Shown here one piece after another: positions 44,201-51,844 of a DNA stretch of 64,000 nucleotides. This DNA comes from Nostoc sp. PCC 7524. GTDB taxonomy: Bacteria; Cyanobacteriota; Cyanobacteriia; Cyanobacteriales; Nostocaceae. Each line of letters begins with the position of its first letter. Position 1 is the stretch's first letter. The DNA lies in the NCBI RefSeq assembly GCF_000316645.1, contig NC_019684.1, forward strand, positions 1,860,001-1,924,000. The letters run 5' to 3'. The notes beneath the pieces are model-generated. The model was not told where the DNA came from, did not search any database, and saw only the letters and a program-made list of their open reading frames with translations. A program made the translations under genes and the position numbers.

Positions 44201-45279
44201 ACGACTTAGAACGACAGATTGAACAACAAGACCGGGAACGACAATCATATTTTGAAAATTTCAACAGTCGTTTAGTTGATGAGACTTCTCTTAACAGAGA
44301 AATTGGGGCTAATGCTTCTGAATATGATAATTACGGTCAGATTTCAGTCAATCTAGAAGAAAATAGGACTGAAGAAAATCAAGAAAATCAAGAAGATCAA
44401 GAGGAAACTAATGAAGAAAAAATCACAAGAATCCTGGAAATCTTAGAAGGAGACCGTGAACAACAAGAGCAAAAAAATGAGGAAAAACGGCAAGAAATAG
44501 AGTCAAAAATCAAAGAACAGGAGAAACGAGTCCAAGCAACGGAAAGCTTTGCTGGTTGGCAGCGTAAGCTGGAAGATGTGCAAATTCGCGCCGGCAAACG
44601 TAATATTGTCAACACTTATGTCTGGGATGCAGATGGTGGGTTGCGATCTGAAAGTCAACAGTTTGCAAGCACTGTAGAACACACAATTGGTGGTTCTTTT
44701 AACTTACAAGGTGGTTTAGGTCTGGAAACTGCTGGTAACGTACTTGTTGCAGCAGCCGAATTAAAAGCCAGAGGAACGTTCCATCTAACCCAAACCCTAA
44801 CCAAAACTGAGCGTCGCAGCAAAGGTTTTGCCTTAAATGTGGAACTCAGAACAGGATTTCGAGGTTTGGAAAGTACAGGAATTACCGATGCCGATGATCG
44901 TCCTATCTTGCCTGGTGAAAAAGTAAACCGTTATCGCCTCAAGAGCTTTTATCTTGAAGGTGGTGTTCAACATTTCCATGATTTCTTTAACTATGTAGTA
45001 GATCCGGAATGGCTAATCAGCAATAGCGAAGAAGCTCGTGCCTTACGGCAAACAAAAGCAGGTAAAGCCAACAAGACATGGCGGGTATTGCATCGAGTCA
45101 CCTATGTTGAACGTCCAGCTTTGATGGGTTTTGGTCGAGATATTCGCCAACTACCAACAGCAACAACTGCACCAGATAACACCCTACTACTAGCAAAAAT
45201 CCAGAAGTTGGAACGGAATAACCAAGAGTTAGAGCAAAAGATTGATCAAATCTTGAACTTGCTTCAATCTCAACAATAA
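38224..45279 (+). CDS. Giant multidomain protein with three LamG-like domains, ricin-like repeats, coiled coils and an unassigned C-terminal module
   Basis: A 2351-residue protein with no signal peptide. Domains in order: a beta-propeller-like start (1-260, FATDASGKIYYTV); a duplicated SH3-like unit (about 398-433 and 474-508, each KYGDIVQISG/HHGDEVQITD); LamG 1 (525-755); coiled coil 1 (893-974); three ricin-B-like units (978-1122, each with DVHLWAK/IHLWKK and QQW); coiled coil 2 (1126-1210); LamG 2 (1290-1480); LamG 3 (1493-1695). The rest (about 1720-2310), with SAWVYV, GYIEGAPPVPSENLT, FLPKNVGYALVVSGLADVY and NTITFLMNPAY, I cannot assign, and it contains a Glu/Gln linker (1992-2112); the last 30 residues are a coiled coil. 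LamG and ricin modules bind glycans, so the protein probably does too. AGGAGA precedes the ATG. Confidence 0.9.
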   Translation: MFLQQEKLQHINSISHEGKIVVFATDASGKIYYTVKQDGFEDSYGNTQVTGWEDWQELEFPQEEKGDRSVIEQEQAELTYTKNGKNFYFLQSVYHTQNQSDVAPVQLISGLGHLYVFRQSKANTLLVDRFVLDGLENKLVRKLEVRYKRSRQKYQPLEQTNGNKLSLVDSLDFRDVDGNPFYEPTTELSIINNLYSGWFSVVLLPTNEHDQHRWHIFAYNSQTQRVELTSIRASKDGLFDVKDYTILEPQPGDETVLLPRSIPGIIKRTLDIKGVNLTDGLAATKYDIQVERQTQDGEQQLLKEATRVMLVIPTEQGDTAALSFPVAGDGTLAQIDETPATEILRSNDRHVLLPLNTLDEIKAIGESMPPAQGAITGMERTEADNVKIISNQSEKLKYGDIVQISGTNHYNGHYVAKTIDANTFEIEAKWLESELGNWEVVPKEESGLVFDGIITAYEKTVDGKLRVTAPNHGLHHGDEVQITDTQAYNDTYPIMEVEGDSFTIGMKWQSGEAVNLKLESKKRRGITFNGDRDYISIPPLDLKKPHADISCGETYSAWVYVSDSQTQEQLIVGQKDELMQLFVHQGKAVLKVHFIDGFKQIEDTELLPEKEWVHLAGVFSYNKKTQRTTLSLCRNGQEVAKSEFQQLVSPLLPAISALEEPRNNGKGSNAQWTPEFWIGGAGDRQAFFAGKISDVQIWNQPRTAQEIKDSMYLQLTGREVGLVGYWRLGAIMEDKQRHVVDFSIYGNDGTVYGEAFVSAVSLERTLRDGKTPAIKYVNNELFAVSQRATYLETFEFRGIKPNNFEFSYWGKPNRNSQQQIAFAGGVTEFKDLGNGWYLASCRFTVPDEITLVRSFEISHVQGDWKQLEIRKHYIRIVSDSITQDNYTDSVTLKTLDAKNAELEQILKKLPPLERQEADLLKERNKLEADLVILRDAKLREQQKQQLVKDISEYEKKISLLNQEVNKYRQQYRAELNNPLNYYCYIASSDSSKVWDIEGGQGRNEADIHLWKKDPRSHTQQWKFEPVNNYYMIVNRKFNAYVADIEGDKDRNKADVHLWAKSQNQSKQQWQIEPFNRHYVLVNRRFNTRVAAVEGDPNRDKADVHLWEKTADRNKQQWRLEKTNVVVNNKIDQARNVLNKKQAELTQAQNELQKLKQELSKFELKENQIEQEIKDLAARLQTVIEQLQAVQAELNRLNNEFLKQVRNIQQSPQSMPELSTDSRGLVTKGALLGFVRPLSRINAIETSEGNVQLSYFDTQGRMRQTNYDATSDSRNAAFEQWIPDSVRACPNFDKSKSVVLIEDSIALNEEWTIEAWFSYPLPETTAWNTLTRGKEKDHHIIVKEGRQLGTFIGSFQDSGYNMEQLSPGWHHIAAVGRGEGEQATTTFYIDGRQVGECQAKTTSDVYAIANYQTGGQQFGKVAEVRIWQIALSAEEIAVNSKTLLSSNEPGLLGYYPMNEAQGTEIRDHSENNRHGKMQSTTWFACTALIGHPGHTVMQFDGKDDYINCGKVDFAGDEYTLEAWFKTTATAIGDIFAATTTDHGILLEVENEGTLRYLHRHPIGVSGGTNLRTKEKYNDGQWHHIAAVKSSTAMLLYVDGYLQQEDDAPSGFSQPFNVDIGRIGSHALARLFNGEIADVRVWNKARSLSEIQTDMHQRLTGKEANLIAYWPLNEINMERSPYTVSDLTGNHNGTVHEALTTEDNTLPIGHSALISAEYSAISIDPDTQRKSAMMRRFFAMPALDGAIVLPDKRVELLELKWIGNAQFEPTLLGYIEGAPPVPSENLTVLDNYNNATSVELTASEDVAYSWNREQKGGLGTSTSLFIGAKTDIHIGLIKTIGALSSRQGFIGELSTAYSFLNSSNVSANSNLSISDKLELRGTTEQIPKFPHLGNRFLPKNVGYALVVSGLADVYITRLTRSKRMVGYQVQPNEDVPPDVNTITFLMNPAYVMNGSLDGLVGSSAADERFYQHVPQMRSQYGSLYPASYYRLQEAYDLERQIEQQDRERQSYFENFNSRLVDETSLNREIGANASEYDNYGQISVNLEENRTEENQENQEDQEETNEEKITRILEILEGDREQQEQKNEEKRQEIESKIKEQEKRVQATESFAGWQRKLEDVQIRAGKRNIVNTYVWDADGGLRSESQQFASTVEHTIGGSFNLQGGLGLETAGNVLVAAAELKARGTFHLTQTLTKTERRSKGFALNVELRTGFRGLESTGITDADDRPILPGEKVNRYRLKSFYLEGGVQHFHDFFNYVVDPEWLISNSEEARALRQTKAGKANKTWRVLHRVTYVERPALMGFGRDIRQLPTATTAPDNTLLLAKIQKLERNNQELEQKIDQILNLLQSQQ

Positions 45280-45330
45280 ACTACTCTAGGGGACTTCCAG
45301 AAAATAAATTATTCAATGCTTTGCTAATGG

Positions 45331-45368
45331 GCATTCAGGAGAAGGGATTTATCCCTTCTCCTGAATGC
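45331..45368. terminator. Perfect 18-bp inverted repeat between convergent genes
   Basis: GCATTCAGGAGAAGGGAT, loop TT, ATCCCTTCTCCTGAATGC. It sits between the giant gene (stop at 45279) and the tldE stop (45390), and the following CTTTCTTGATAAATTT shares the 3' tail of the multi-hairpin elements. It likely terminates transcription from both sides. Confidence 0.75.
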
Positions 45369-45389
45369 CTTCTGCCTTTCTTGATAAAT

Positions 45390-46733
45390 TTACAAGGTAT
45401 AGGTAAAATCATTGACTAACATTCCTGGAACTAAACTACCGCCTAGTTGACGACTTTCGTATGTGCCTACTTCGGGGATGAATTCTTGAAAATTAGTCAA
45501 ATCTATTAAGTTTTCTCCCCAAAAACGATAGAGACTTTCATCAAAGCGGAGGTTTTCTATAGGTGCAGCAATTTCCCCGTTTTCTACCCAAAAGCAGGCG
45601 TAGCGAGTCATACCTGTAATTCTACCTGTGGGGCGATCGCTCCAGTTCAAGTAATGCAAATTCGAGACATATAACCCTGTATCTAAGCTGGGCAGAATTC
45701 GCTCATAATCTAAACTACCCACACTGATTTCTGGCGCACGTAAAGTTTCGGAACTATTCGCACCATTGGCAGTTTTTTGATATTCCTTTGCAGTGCGGGA
45801 ATTAATTAAAGTATTAACTAATGTACCGTTGGCGATAATTGGTATTTCTGGTGCGGCGATTTCTCCCCATTCATTAAATCGCGGTACTAATCCCCGTTGA
45901 AAATTTTCTTTTAAACTAAATGCAGGCGATAATTGTTTTTCTTGGCGTGACAAACTCGCTAAAGCACTGTTACCTTGTTGGATATCTGCTTCACTCACAG
46001 CACCCCAAGATAGCATACCCAATAAATCAGCAACGGCGGCGGGTGCAAAGTAAGTTTTATATTGTCCCCGTGGTAATTCTTTTGGTGTACTTGATAGTAA
46101 TTTGAGTTGTTTTTTACCTTCGCTGATTTTGTTTATATATGCTGATACATCCCAATTACTACCAGCAAATATACCTTTGACTGCTTGCCCCGATGCAGTA
46201 AATAAAGAATAGTCTAAAGTAAAAGAATCAGTAGCAAACCAATGTTTTTGCCCACTGGAATCACCATAGGCTCTAATTACTATTCCCCCGGCATATATCC
46301 CAGTAAAATCTAAATCCCTAACTTGTTCTAAGATGCTTGGTACTAATACATCTGCTGACAATAAGTTACCGATATTGACCTCGCGACTGGTATGATTTCC
46401 TGATGGTAAAACTAGGTATGGGTCAATTGGTAATACAGGCAATTCATCCCGTAGTTCTTGTAAAGCATGATATGCTGCTTGCCAGTCTGTTTCCCAATTA
46501 CCAGTAAAAGGAAATTGGCGGAAACTACTGCGCTGATCTGTCATCAAAGTTAATTCCACCCAGCCATCAGCCACATAACCAGTTTGACGAACTTTGGCAT
46601 GATTCAACCGAGTAAATTGACTGCGTTCACAGTTCAATTTAACAGTGAATTCTTCATTTTCTGCCTTTTTCGCAATTAGAGTTTCTAATATTTGATTAAA
46701 ACTAGCTTCTAAAGTAGATATTTCTGCTTTCAT
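45390..46733 (-). CDS. tldE: TldE/PmbA-family protein (metalloprotease partner)
   Basis: A 447-residue protein of the TldD/PmbA family, the subunit that pairs with TldD to form a metalloprotease acting on unfolded or modified peptides, including microcin precursors in enterobacteria. The C-terminus has the family pattern: GNTLVN-type GTLVNTLINSRTAKEY, SGxxRAPE-type TLRAPEISVGSL, TGITGMTRYACFWVENGE and IPEVGTYESRQLGGSLVPGMLV. It lacks the HExxxH zinc motif, as expected for TldE. The gene is downstream of tldD on the same strand, 113 bases apart, with a small hairpin (46793-46818) between. Confidence 0.88.
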   Translation of the reverse strand: MKAEISTLEASFNQILETLIAKKAENEEFTVKLNCERSQFTRLNHAKVRQTGYVADGWVELTLMTDQRSSFRQFPFTGNWETDWQAAYHALQELRDELPVLPIDPYLVLPSGNHTSREVNIGNLLSADVLVPSILEQVRDLDFTGIYAGGIVIRAYGDSSGQKHWFATDSFTLDYSLFTASGQAVKGIFAGSNWDVSAYINKISEGKKQLKLLSSTPKELPRGQYKTYFAPAAVADLLGMLSWGAVSEADIQQGNSALASLSRQEKQLSPAFSLKENFQRGLVPRFNEWGEIAAPEIPIIANGTLVNTLINSRTAKEYQKTANGANSSETLRAPEISVGSLDYERILPSLDTGLYVSNLHYLNWSDRPTGRITGMTRYACFWVENGEIAAPIENLRFDESLYRFWGENLIDLTNFQEFIPEVGTYESRQLGGSLVPGMLVNDFTYTL

Positions 46734-46792
46734 AAATAAGAATTATGCACTTAAAAATAGAATAGAGCGCAATTACAAAATATCTTGTTGAT

Positions 46793-46818
46793 GTTGGGTT
46801 TCCTTGCGTCAACCCAAC
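46793..46818. terminator. Small hairpin between tldD and tldE
   Basis: GTTGGGTT, ten-base loop, AACCCAAC. It resembles a dispersed cyanobacterial hairpin, and is followed on the minus strand by no clear T-run, so it may attenuate rather than end transcription. Confidence 0.4.
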
Positions 46819-46846
46819 CTACCTTCTATCTTCAATTTTGAATTGT

Positions 46847-48286
46847 TTAACTTCCTCCCCCAAAGACTTCAACGTTAGCAAATACACAAACTGGTGAACC
46901 ATGTCCCACCCAAATGGCTTGGTTGGGTTCGCCTTTACCACAGTAAGGTGTGCCGTACATTTCCCAATTGGTATCATTACCCACTTGAATGAGGCTGTGC
47001 CAAAACTCTGGGGTTGTGGCTCTATAGTTAGGATTACGGAGGGTTTTGGTAAGTTTACCATTTTCAATCAATTTGGCATACTCACACCCAAACTGAAATT
47101 TATAACGGCGATCATCTATTGACCAAGAACGGTTAGATTCCATGTAAACGCCGTGTTCTATGTTGCTAATCATCTCGTCAAAACTGGCTTTTCCTGGCTC
47201 TAAATTTAAGTTAGCCATGCGATCAATTGGGGCGCGATTCCAAGAAGATGCACGCGCACAGGCGACTCCAGGAACTCCGGCTCTGGCTTGGCTTTCTAAA
47301 CTGCCCAAACCCCGTTGTAATACGCCTTCTTTGATCACATACTCCCGTGTGGCGATCGCTCCTGTATCATCAAAACCGTAGCTAGCATATTCACCATCAA
47401 CGGTGGGGTCAAAGGTAATATTCATCAAGGGCGAACCGTAGACTAATTTACCAAAATCACTGGTGTTGACAAAGCTACCGCCGGCGTAGTTGCGCTCATC
47501 TCCTAAAATGCGGTCAATTTCTAAGGGATGTCCGACACTTTCATGAATTTGTAACATCATTTGGTCGGGGGCTAAAACTAAATTGGTGCGGGTGGAGGGA
47601 CACTCTGCGGCGGTTAACAGTTCTATCGCCTGTTCCCCAATTTGCTGTACCTGTCGCCATAAATTCTCTCTGTGTAAGAGTTCCATCCCGCCTTGATAAC
47701 AGTGTGCTTGCCAACCGTTATTGGTGCGTTGTTGGACTACTGCCCCATCTTGAGCGATCGCGCCATAATGAGTTCCTAAAGATAAAAACTTTTGATATAC
47801 CTCAGAACCATTACTGCTAACAAACCAACTCTCTTTTTGATTTGTGCTGACGTTGGCTGTAGTTTGCACAATTCTTTCGTCTACTTTGAGGGTGTGACAA
47901 ATCCGCACCAGCAAATCATTAATTTCCCCTGGACACAGAGCATCCAATGGTTGTAAAAATGGCGAGTTATACTCACCTATGACTTTAGGGCGTTCAGTTT
48001 CCCGGAAGGGATGAATCCACCATTCACTAGCTGCAAGTGCTTGTTTATACGCCATTTGAGCCGCCGCTTGCAAAGATGGCAGTTCTAAAGAATTAGTCGC
48101 AGCATAACCCAGACAGCCGTTAACTAAAACTTCTAGCATTGCTCCCATTGTCGTGGATTTGCCGTTAGATTGAGGCAAACCATCACGGACATAATGATTA
48201 GCAGCAGTTTCCTTAACGACTCGAATACCGATCCAATCAGCAGGTATTTTAAAACTAGCGATCGCTTTTGTAAGTTCTGACCACAT
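46847..48286 (-). CDS. tldD: TldD metalloprotease subunit
   Basis: A 479-residue protein. The zinc-binding motif is LQIHESVGHPLEIDRILG (HExxxH), the diagnostic site of TldD. Further family segments are ANLNLEPGKASFDEMI, ENGKLTKTLRNPNYR, GYLGYAATNSLELP, and AGVPGVACARASSWNRAP. It forms a heterodimer with TldE (PmbA) to degrade modified or misfolded peptides. The tldD-tldE order on one strand is the usual one. The start MWSELTKAIASFKIPADW at 48286 is supported by the family length. Between the tldD start and cysS there are about 115 bases of STRR repeats (48300-48402). Confidence 0.92.
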   Translation of the reverse strand: MWSELTKAIASFKIPADWIGIRVVKETAANHYVRDGLPQSNGKSTTMGAMLEVLVNGCLGYAATNSLELPSLQAAAQMAYKQALAASEWWIHPFRETERPKVIGEYNSPFLQPLDALCPGEINDLLVRICHTLKVDERIVQTTANVSTNQKESWFVSSNGSEVYQKFLSLGTHYGAIAQDGAVVQQRTNNGWQAHCYQGGMELLHRENLWRQVQQIGEQAIELLTAAECPSTRTNLVLAPDQMMLQIHESVGHPLEIDRILGDERNYAGGSFVNTSDFGKLVYGSPLMNITFDPTVDGEYASYGFDDTGAIATREYVIKEGVLQRGLGSLESQARAGVPGVACARASSWNRAPIDRMANLNLEPGKASFDEMISNIEHGVYMESNRSWSIDDRRYKFQFGCEYAKLIENGKLTKTLRNPNYRATTPEFWHSLIQVGNDTNWEMYGTPYCGKGEPNQAIWVGHGSPVCVFANVEVFGGGS

Positions 48287-48299
48287 AATGACTTGGGGG

Positions 48300-48402
48300 A
48301 GTGGGGAGTAGGGAGTGCTGAGTAATGAGTAATGAGTAATGAGTGCTAATGCAAAAATAAATTCTACCTATTTTCCATTCCCCATTCCCCATTCCCCATT
48401 CC
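48300..48402. repeat. Short tandem repeats between cysS and tldD
   Basis: TGAGTAATGAGTAATGAGTAATGAGT (about 48318-48343) and CCCCATTCCCCATTCCCCATTCCC (about 48380-48405), two different heptamer-type tracts. They reach into the cysS stop region. Confidence 0.75.
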
Positions 48403-49863
48403 CTAATTTCTATGCCAACGTGTGCCTTGAGGGCTATCAATTAAAGTTATACCTTGAGCTTGCAGTTCGTTGCGGATGCGATCGCTTTCGGCAAAGTTTT
48501 TGGCTTTTCTCGCATCCTGTCTTTGCTGAATTAGAGCCTCAATTTCGGCATCGCTCAAACCTGCTTTTGTCAGGGTTTCATTATCTAGGGTGGCTTCTAA
48601 ACCCAAAACTTTAGCCAAGGTAACTAATGTATACCACTGGCGGTGGAGTTCATCGGCTGGGGTTTTGGTTGTGCCTTCATGAACAAGAATATTGCCTTCG
48701 CGGCGGAGTTCTTTGGCTAATTCAAATAAAACCGCCAAACCACCGGAGAAGTTAAAATCATCATCGCCTAATTCTTGAAACCGGGTAGCCAGTTCGGGCA
48801 GCATGGTAGATTCTTCACTCCATCCCAGTTTGTCGCCGTATTGATAGCCAAAGAGCAACCCTTCTTTGAGGGTTTTCCAGCTATTTTCCGCAGTGGCGAT
48901 CGCTTCTTCTGTAAAATCTAAAGGCTTGCGGTAATGTGCTTGTAAGACAAACAATCTCACTGCCATCGAGTTGACTGGCTCACCATGCCAATTTCCTGAG
49001 CCATCTAATAATTCCCGAATGGTAATGAAATTACCCAGTGATTTAGACATCTTCTGACCATTCACCATCACCATCCCGTTATGAGTCCAATAACGCGCCA
49101 ATGGTTTATTCATGGCTGCTTCTGACTGAGCAATTTCATTTTCATGGTGTGGGAAAACCAAATCTCCACCACCGCCATGAATATCAATTGTCTCACCTAA
49201 TCTAGAGCGAATCATCGCCGAGCATTCTATATGCCATCCCGGACGACCTTCACCCCAAGGCGAACTCCAAGCTGGTTCTCCGGGTTTTGCTCCCTTCCAC
49301 AAAGCAAAATCAAAGGGGTGTTGCTTTTTAACCTCTGATTCCTCTGCCTCTAACCGACCGCTAGCACCAGCTTGCATTTGCTCCAGTTCTCTACCTGAGA
49401 GTTTGCCATAATCAGGAAATTTTTCTACGCGGTAATAAACATCACCGCCCACAGCGTAAGCTAGACCTTTGTTTTCTAAAATCTGAATCAGCTCATGAAT
49501 TTCGGGAATATGCTCAGTCACACGAGGATATTCATCTGCATCCATGACATTTAAACGACGGATATCTTCAAAATAAGCATCAATAAAGCGGTTAGAAACC
49601 GCTTCCATTGTTGAACCTTGTTCTTTAGCACGGTTAAGAATTTTATCATCAATATCCGTAAAATTCTGGATATAGGTGACTTCAAAACCGCGCCAAATCA
49701 AATAGCGGCGAATCGTATCCCAAACAATGTAAGAACGTGCATGACCCAAATGGCAATAGTCATAAACTGTCACACCGCAGCAATACATCTTAACTTTGCC
49801 TGGTTCTACGGTTGCAAACGGTTCTTGACGACGTGTGAGGGTATTGTAAATAGTTAGGGTCAT
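48403..49863 (-). CDS. cysS: Cysteinyl-tRNA synthetase
   Basis: A 486-residue class I synthetase that charges tRNA-Cys. The Cys-binding and zinc segment is YCCGVTVYDYCHLGHARSY, holding the HIGH-type signature (HLGH) and the zinc Cys. The KMSKS signature is GQKMSKSLGN. The zinc and recognition segments include PGWHIECSAMIRSRLG and DIHGGGGDLVFPHHENEIAQSE, again typical. The C-terminal anticodon-binding part (about 385-486) ends QGITLIDSPQGTRW. Length is as expected. The stop codon region lies in repetitive DNA; the start is near the divergent promoter of the CobW-type gene. Confidence 0.97.
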   Translation of the reverse strand: MTLTIYNTLTRRQEPFATVEPGKVKMYCCGVTVYDYCHLGHARSYIVWDTIRRYLIWRGFEVTYIQNFTDIDDKILNRAKEQGSTMEAVSNRFIDAYFEDIRRLNVMDADEYPRVTEHIPEIHELIQILENKGLAYAVGGDVYYRVEKFPDYGKLSGRELEQMQAGASGRLEAEESEVKKQHPFDFALWKGAKPGEPAWSSPWGEGRPGWHIECSAMIRSRLGETIDIHGGGGDLVFPHHENEIAQSEAAMNKPLARYWTHNGMVMVNGQKMSKSLGNFITIRELLDGSGNWHGEPVNSMAVRLFVLQAHYRKPLDFTEEAIATAENSWKTLKEGLLFGYQYGDKLGWSEESTMLPELATRFQELGDDDFNFSGGLAVLFELAKELRREGNILVHEGTTKTPADELHRQWYTLVTLAKVLGLEATLDNETLTKAGLSDAEIEALIQQRQDARKAKNFAESDRIRNELQAQGITLIDSPQGTRWHRN

Positions 49864-50071
49864 AACACAGTAACTTTGAAATAGAGATACGCGATAATAG
49901 GGGAAAGCAGCAGGAATAATTATCCAGCATCCCTATGCTAGTACATCCCGGCAGAAATACGACTACCATTTAAAACGGTAAAAAAGCCTCAAATTCGACT
50001 CTTGAGACTTTTGACTTCTCCAGCATCTTTTTAACTTCTTCCAGATTTTCTAATTTTTTGCTTACAGTATT

Positions 50072-51193
50072 ATGCAATCAGCAGTTACGCCTAATTCTCA
50101 ACCAATGGATGCTCCCAAACAGGGAATGCCAGTCACAATTATTACTGGATTTCTCGGTAGTGGTAAAACAACCTTACTTAACCATATCCTCAGCAATCAA
50201 CAGGGTTTAAAAACTGCTGTTTTAGTCAATGAATTTGGAGAAATTGGCATCGATAACGAGTTAATTGTTTCCACTGATGAGAATATGGTGGAACTGAGTA
50301 ATGGTTGTATTTGCTGCACTATTAATAATGATTTAGTCGATGCCGTATATAAAGTTTTAGAACGGGATGATAAGCTAGATTACTTAGTTGTAGAAACTAC
50401 TGGACTAGCAGACCCTCTACCCGTAGCCCTAACATTTTTAGGCACAGAATTGCGGGATTTAACTCGGTTGGATTCGATTATTACTGTAGTAGATGCAGCC
50501 AATTACAGCTTAGATTTATTCAACTCCCAAGCCGCTTACAGTCAAATTGCCTACGGTGATGTGATTATTTTGAATAAGGCAGATTTGGTTGATGAAGCTA
50601 AATTAGAGGAATTGGAAAGAAAAATTAACGAAGTCAAGGAAGGAGCCAGGATTTTAAGGACGACGCGATCGCAAGTTCCTTTACCTTTAATTCTGAGTGT
50701 GGGACTGTTTGAATCGGACAAATATTTTGACACAGTGGATGAGCATGATCACGAACATCATGACCATGACCACGACCATTCAGCTTGTGAACACGACCAT
50801 CACGACCATGATCATGCAAACTGCGGTCATGACCATCACGAACATGATCACCACCATCACTCTAACCACCTAGAAAATGATGGTTTCACCTCCATATCTT
50901 TCCAGAGTGATCAGCCTTTCTCAATTCGGAAATTTCAATATTTTCTAGATAATCAGCTACCCACAACCATCTTCCGCGCCAAGGGTATCATGTGGTTTGA
51001 TGAAAGTCCCAAACGTCATATTTTCCACCTATGCGGTAAGCGTTTCACCCTAGATGATGATGAGTGGAAAGGCGAACCCAAAAATCAAATAGTGCTGATT
51101 GGTCAAAATTTAGACCGCGAAACTTTACTCAGTCAATTAGAAAACTGTCTTTGTCTTCCTTCCACCAGCCGAGGTAAAGGTTTTGGGAAATAG
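50072..51193 (+). CDS. CobW/COG0523-type GTPase with His-rich loop
   Basis: A 373-residue metal-chaperone GTPase. Walker A is GFLGSGKTTLLN, then VNEFGEIGIDNE, the CxCC motif in SNGCICCTINND, and NKAD in VIILNKADLVDE. A His-rich insert (about residues 230-265, many HDHDH and HHDHDH units) lies just before the CobW C-terminal domain (FRAKGIMWFDESPKRHIFHLCGKRF). The insert suggests Zn or Ni storage or transfer. This is a paralogue of the gene at 35009, with a much longer His loop. No clear Zur-type operator was recognised upstream; the region carries a T/C-rich tract. The gene is divergent from cysS. Confidence 0.93.
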   Translation: MQSAVTPNSQPMDAPKQGMPVTIITGFLGSGKTTLLNHILSNQQGLKTAVLVNEFGEIGIDNELIVSTDENMVELSNGCICCTINNDLVDAVYKVLERDDKLDYLVVETTGLADPLPVALTFLGTELRDLTRLDSIITVVDAANYSLDLFNSQAAYSQIAYGDVIILNKADLVDEAKLEELERKINEVKEGARILRTTRSQVPLPLILSVGLFESDKYFDTVDEHDHEHHDHDHDHSACEHDHHDHDHANCGHDHHEHDHHHHSNHLENDGFTSISFQSDQPFSIRKFQYFLDNQLPTTIFRAKGIMWFDESPKRHIFHLCGKRFTLDDDEWKGEPKNQIVLIGQNLDRETLLSQLENCLCLPSTSRGKGFGK

Positions 51194-51213
51194 TTATTAG
51201 TTAGGGACTTCCT

Positions 51214-51278
51214 GTAGGGTACGTCAGCATGAATAATTTCTTGTTGTAGTTAGGTTCTCTGACACTGACGCACCCTAC
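51214..51278. repeat. Inverted-repeat element after the CobW-type gene
   Basis: GTAGGGTACGTCAG at one end and CTGACGCACCCTAC at the other, nearly perfect 14-base arms, with a 37-base loop. It lies 21 bases after the stop and may act as a terminator or be a miniature repeat element. Confidence 0.65.
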
Positions 51279-51394
51279 TAAGTTAAAAGAAAGATGAAAT
51301 CATCTCTCCCTACTTCTTCCCAATCCCCAATCCCCAATCCCCACCAAATGATGAGAGAATATTAGATTAGCAATTACAAAACTTAAAATTTATC

Positions 51395-51730
51395 ATGGCA
51401 AAAATTCAGTTTTCCAGGGGACTTGACGAAGAAGTAATTCCAGAGGTACGTTTAACGCGATCGCGCACTGGTGACAGTGGTACAGCAACGTTTATTTTTA
51501 CAAATCCTAAAATTTTAAGCCAAGGCAGCACTGAAGAAATTACCGGGATGTATTTGATTGACGAGGAAGGAGAATTAATCACCCGCGAAGTGAAGGGTAG
51601 ATTCGTCAACGGTAAGCCGGAAGCTTTAGAAGCTGTTTATTTAATGAAATCCAGCGAAGAGTGGGATCGCTTTATGCGTTTTATGGAACGGTATGCTGAA
51701 GAAAATGATTTGGGATTTAGTAAAGCATAA
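51395..51730 (+). CDS. psb28: Photosystem II assembly protein Psb28
   Basis: A 111-residue soluble protein that binds early photosystem II and CP47 intermediates on the cytoplasmic face of the thylakoid and assists assembly and repair. The sequence [25 protein letters not shown] near the start and [43 protein letters not shown] and [18 protein letters not shown] match Psb28. Length is normal for the family. It is a single gene with a TATGATGAGAG-type AT-rich upstream region, and is followed by STRR tracts. The start MAKIQFSRG is unambiguous. Confidence 0.96.
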   Translation: MAKIQFSRGLDEEVIPEVRLTRSRTGDSGTATFIFTNPKILSQGSTEEITGMYLIDEEGELITREVKGRFVNGKPEALEAVYLMKSSEEWDRFMRFMERYAEENDLGFSKA

Positions 51731-51732
51731 GT

Positions 51733-51840
51733 AGTCATTAGTCATTAGTCATTAGTCAATAGTCAATTCATCAGCCCAGATTACAATTCTTTTGACTGTT
51801 GACTGTTGACTGTCCCCTGTTCCCCGTTTCCTGTTCCCTT
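51733..51840. repeat. STRR tract after psb28
   Basis: GTCATTA repeated about three times (51735-51757), then TGACTGT repeated (51790-51812), then the near-repeat TCCCCTGTTCCCCGTTTCCTGTTCCC. It fills the psb28 to moaB gap and contributes an upstream in-frame ATG for moaB that is not credible. Confidence 0.75.
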
Positions 51841-51844
51841 CTAC

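Noticed and set aside
49864..50071. Possible Zur or NtcA operator upstream of the His-rich CobW gene
   Set aside because: I found no GTA-N8-TAC or TGATAAT-type palindrome at credible spacing.
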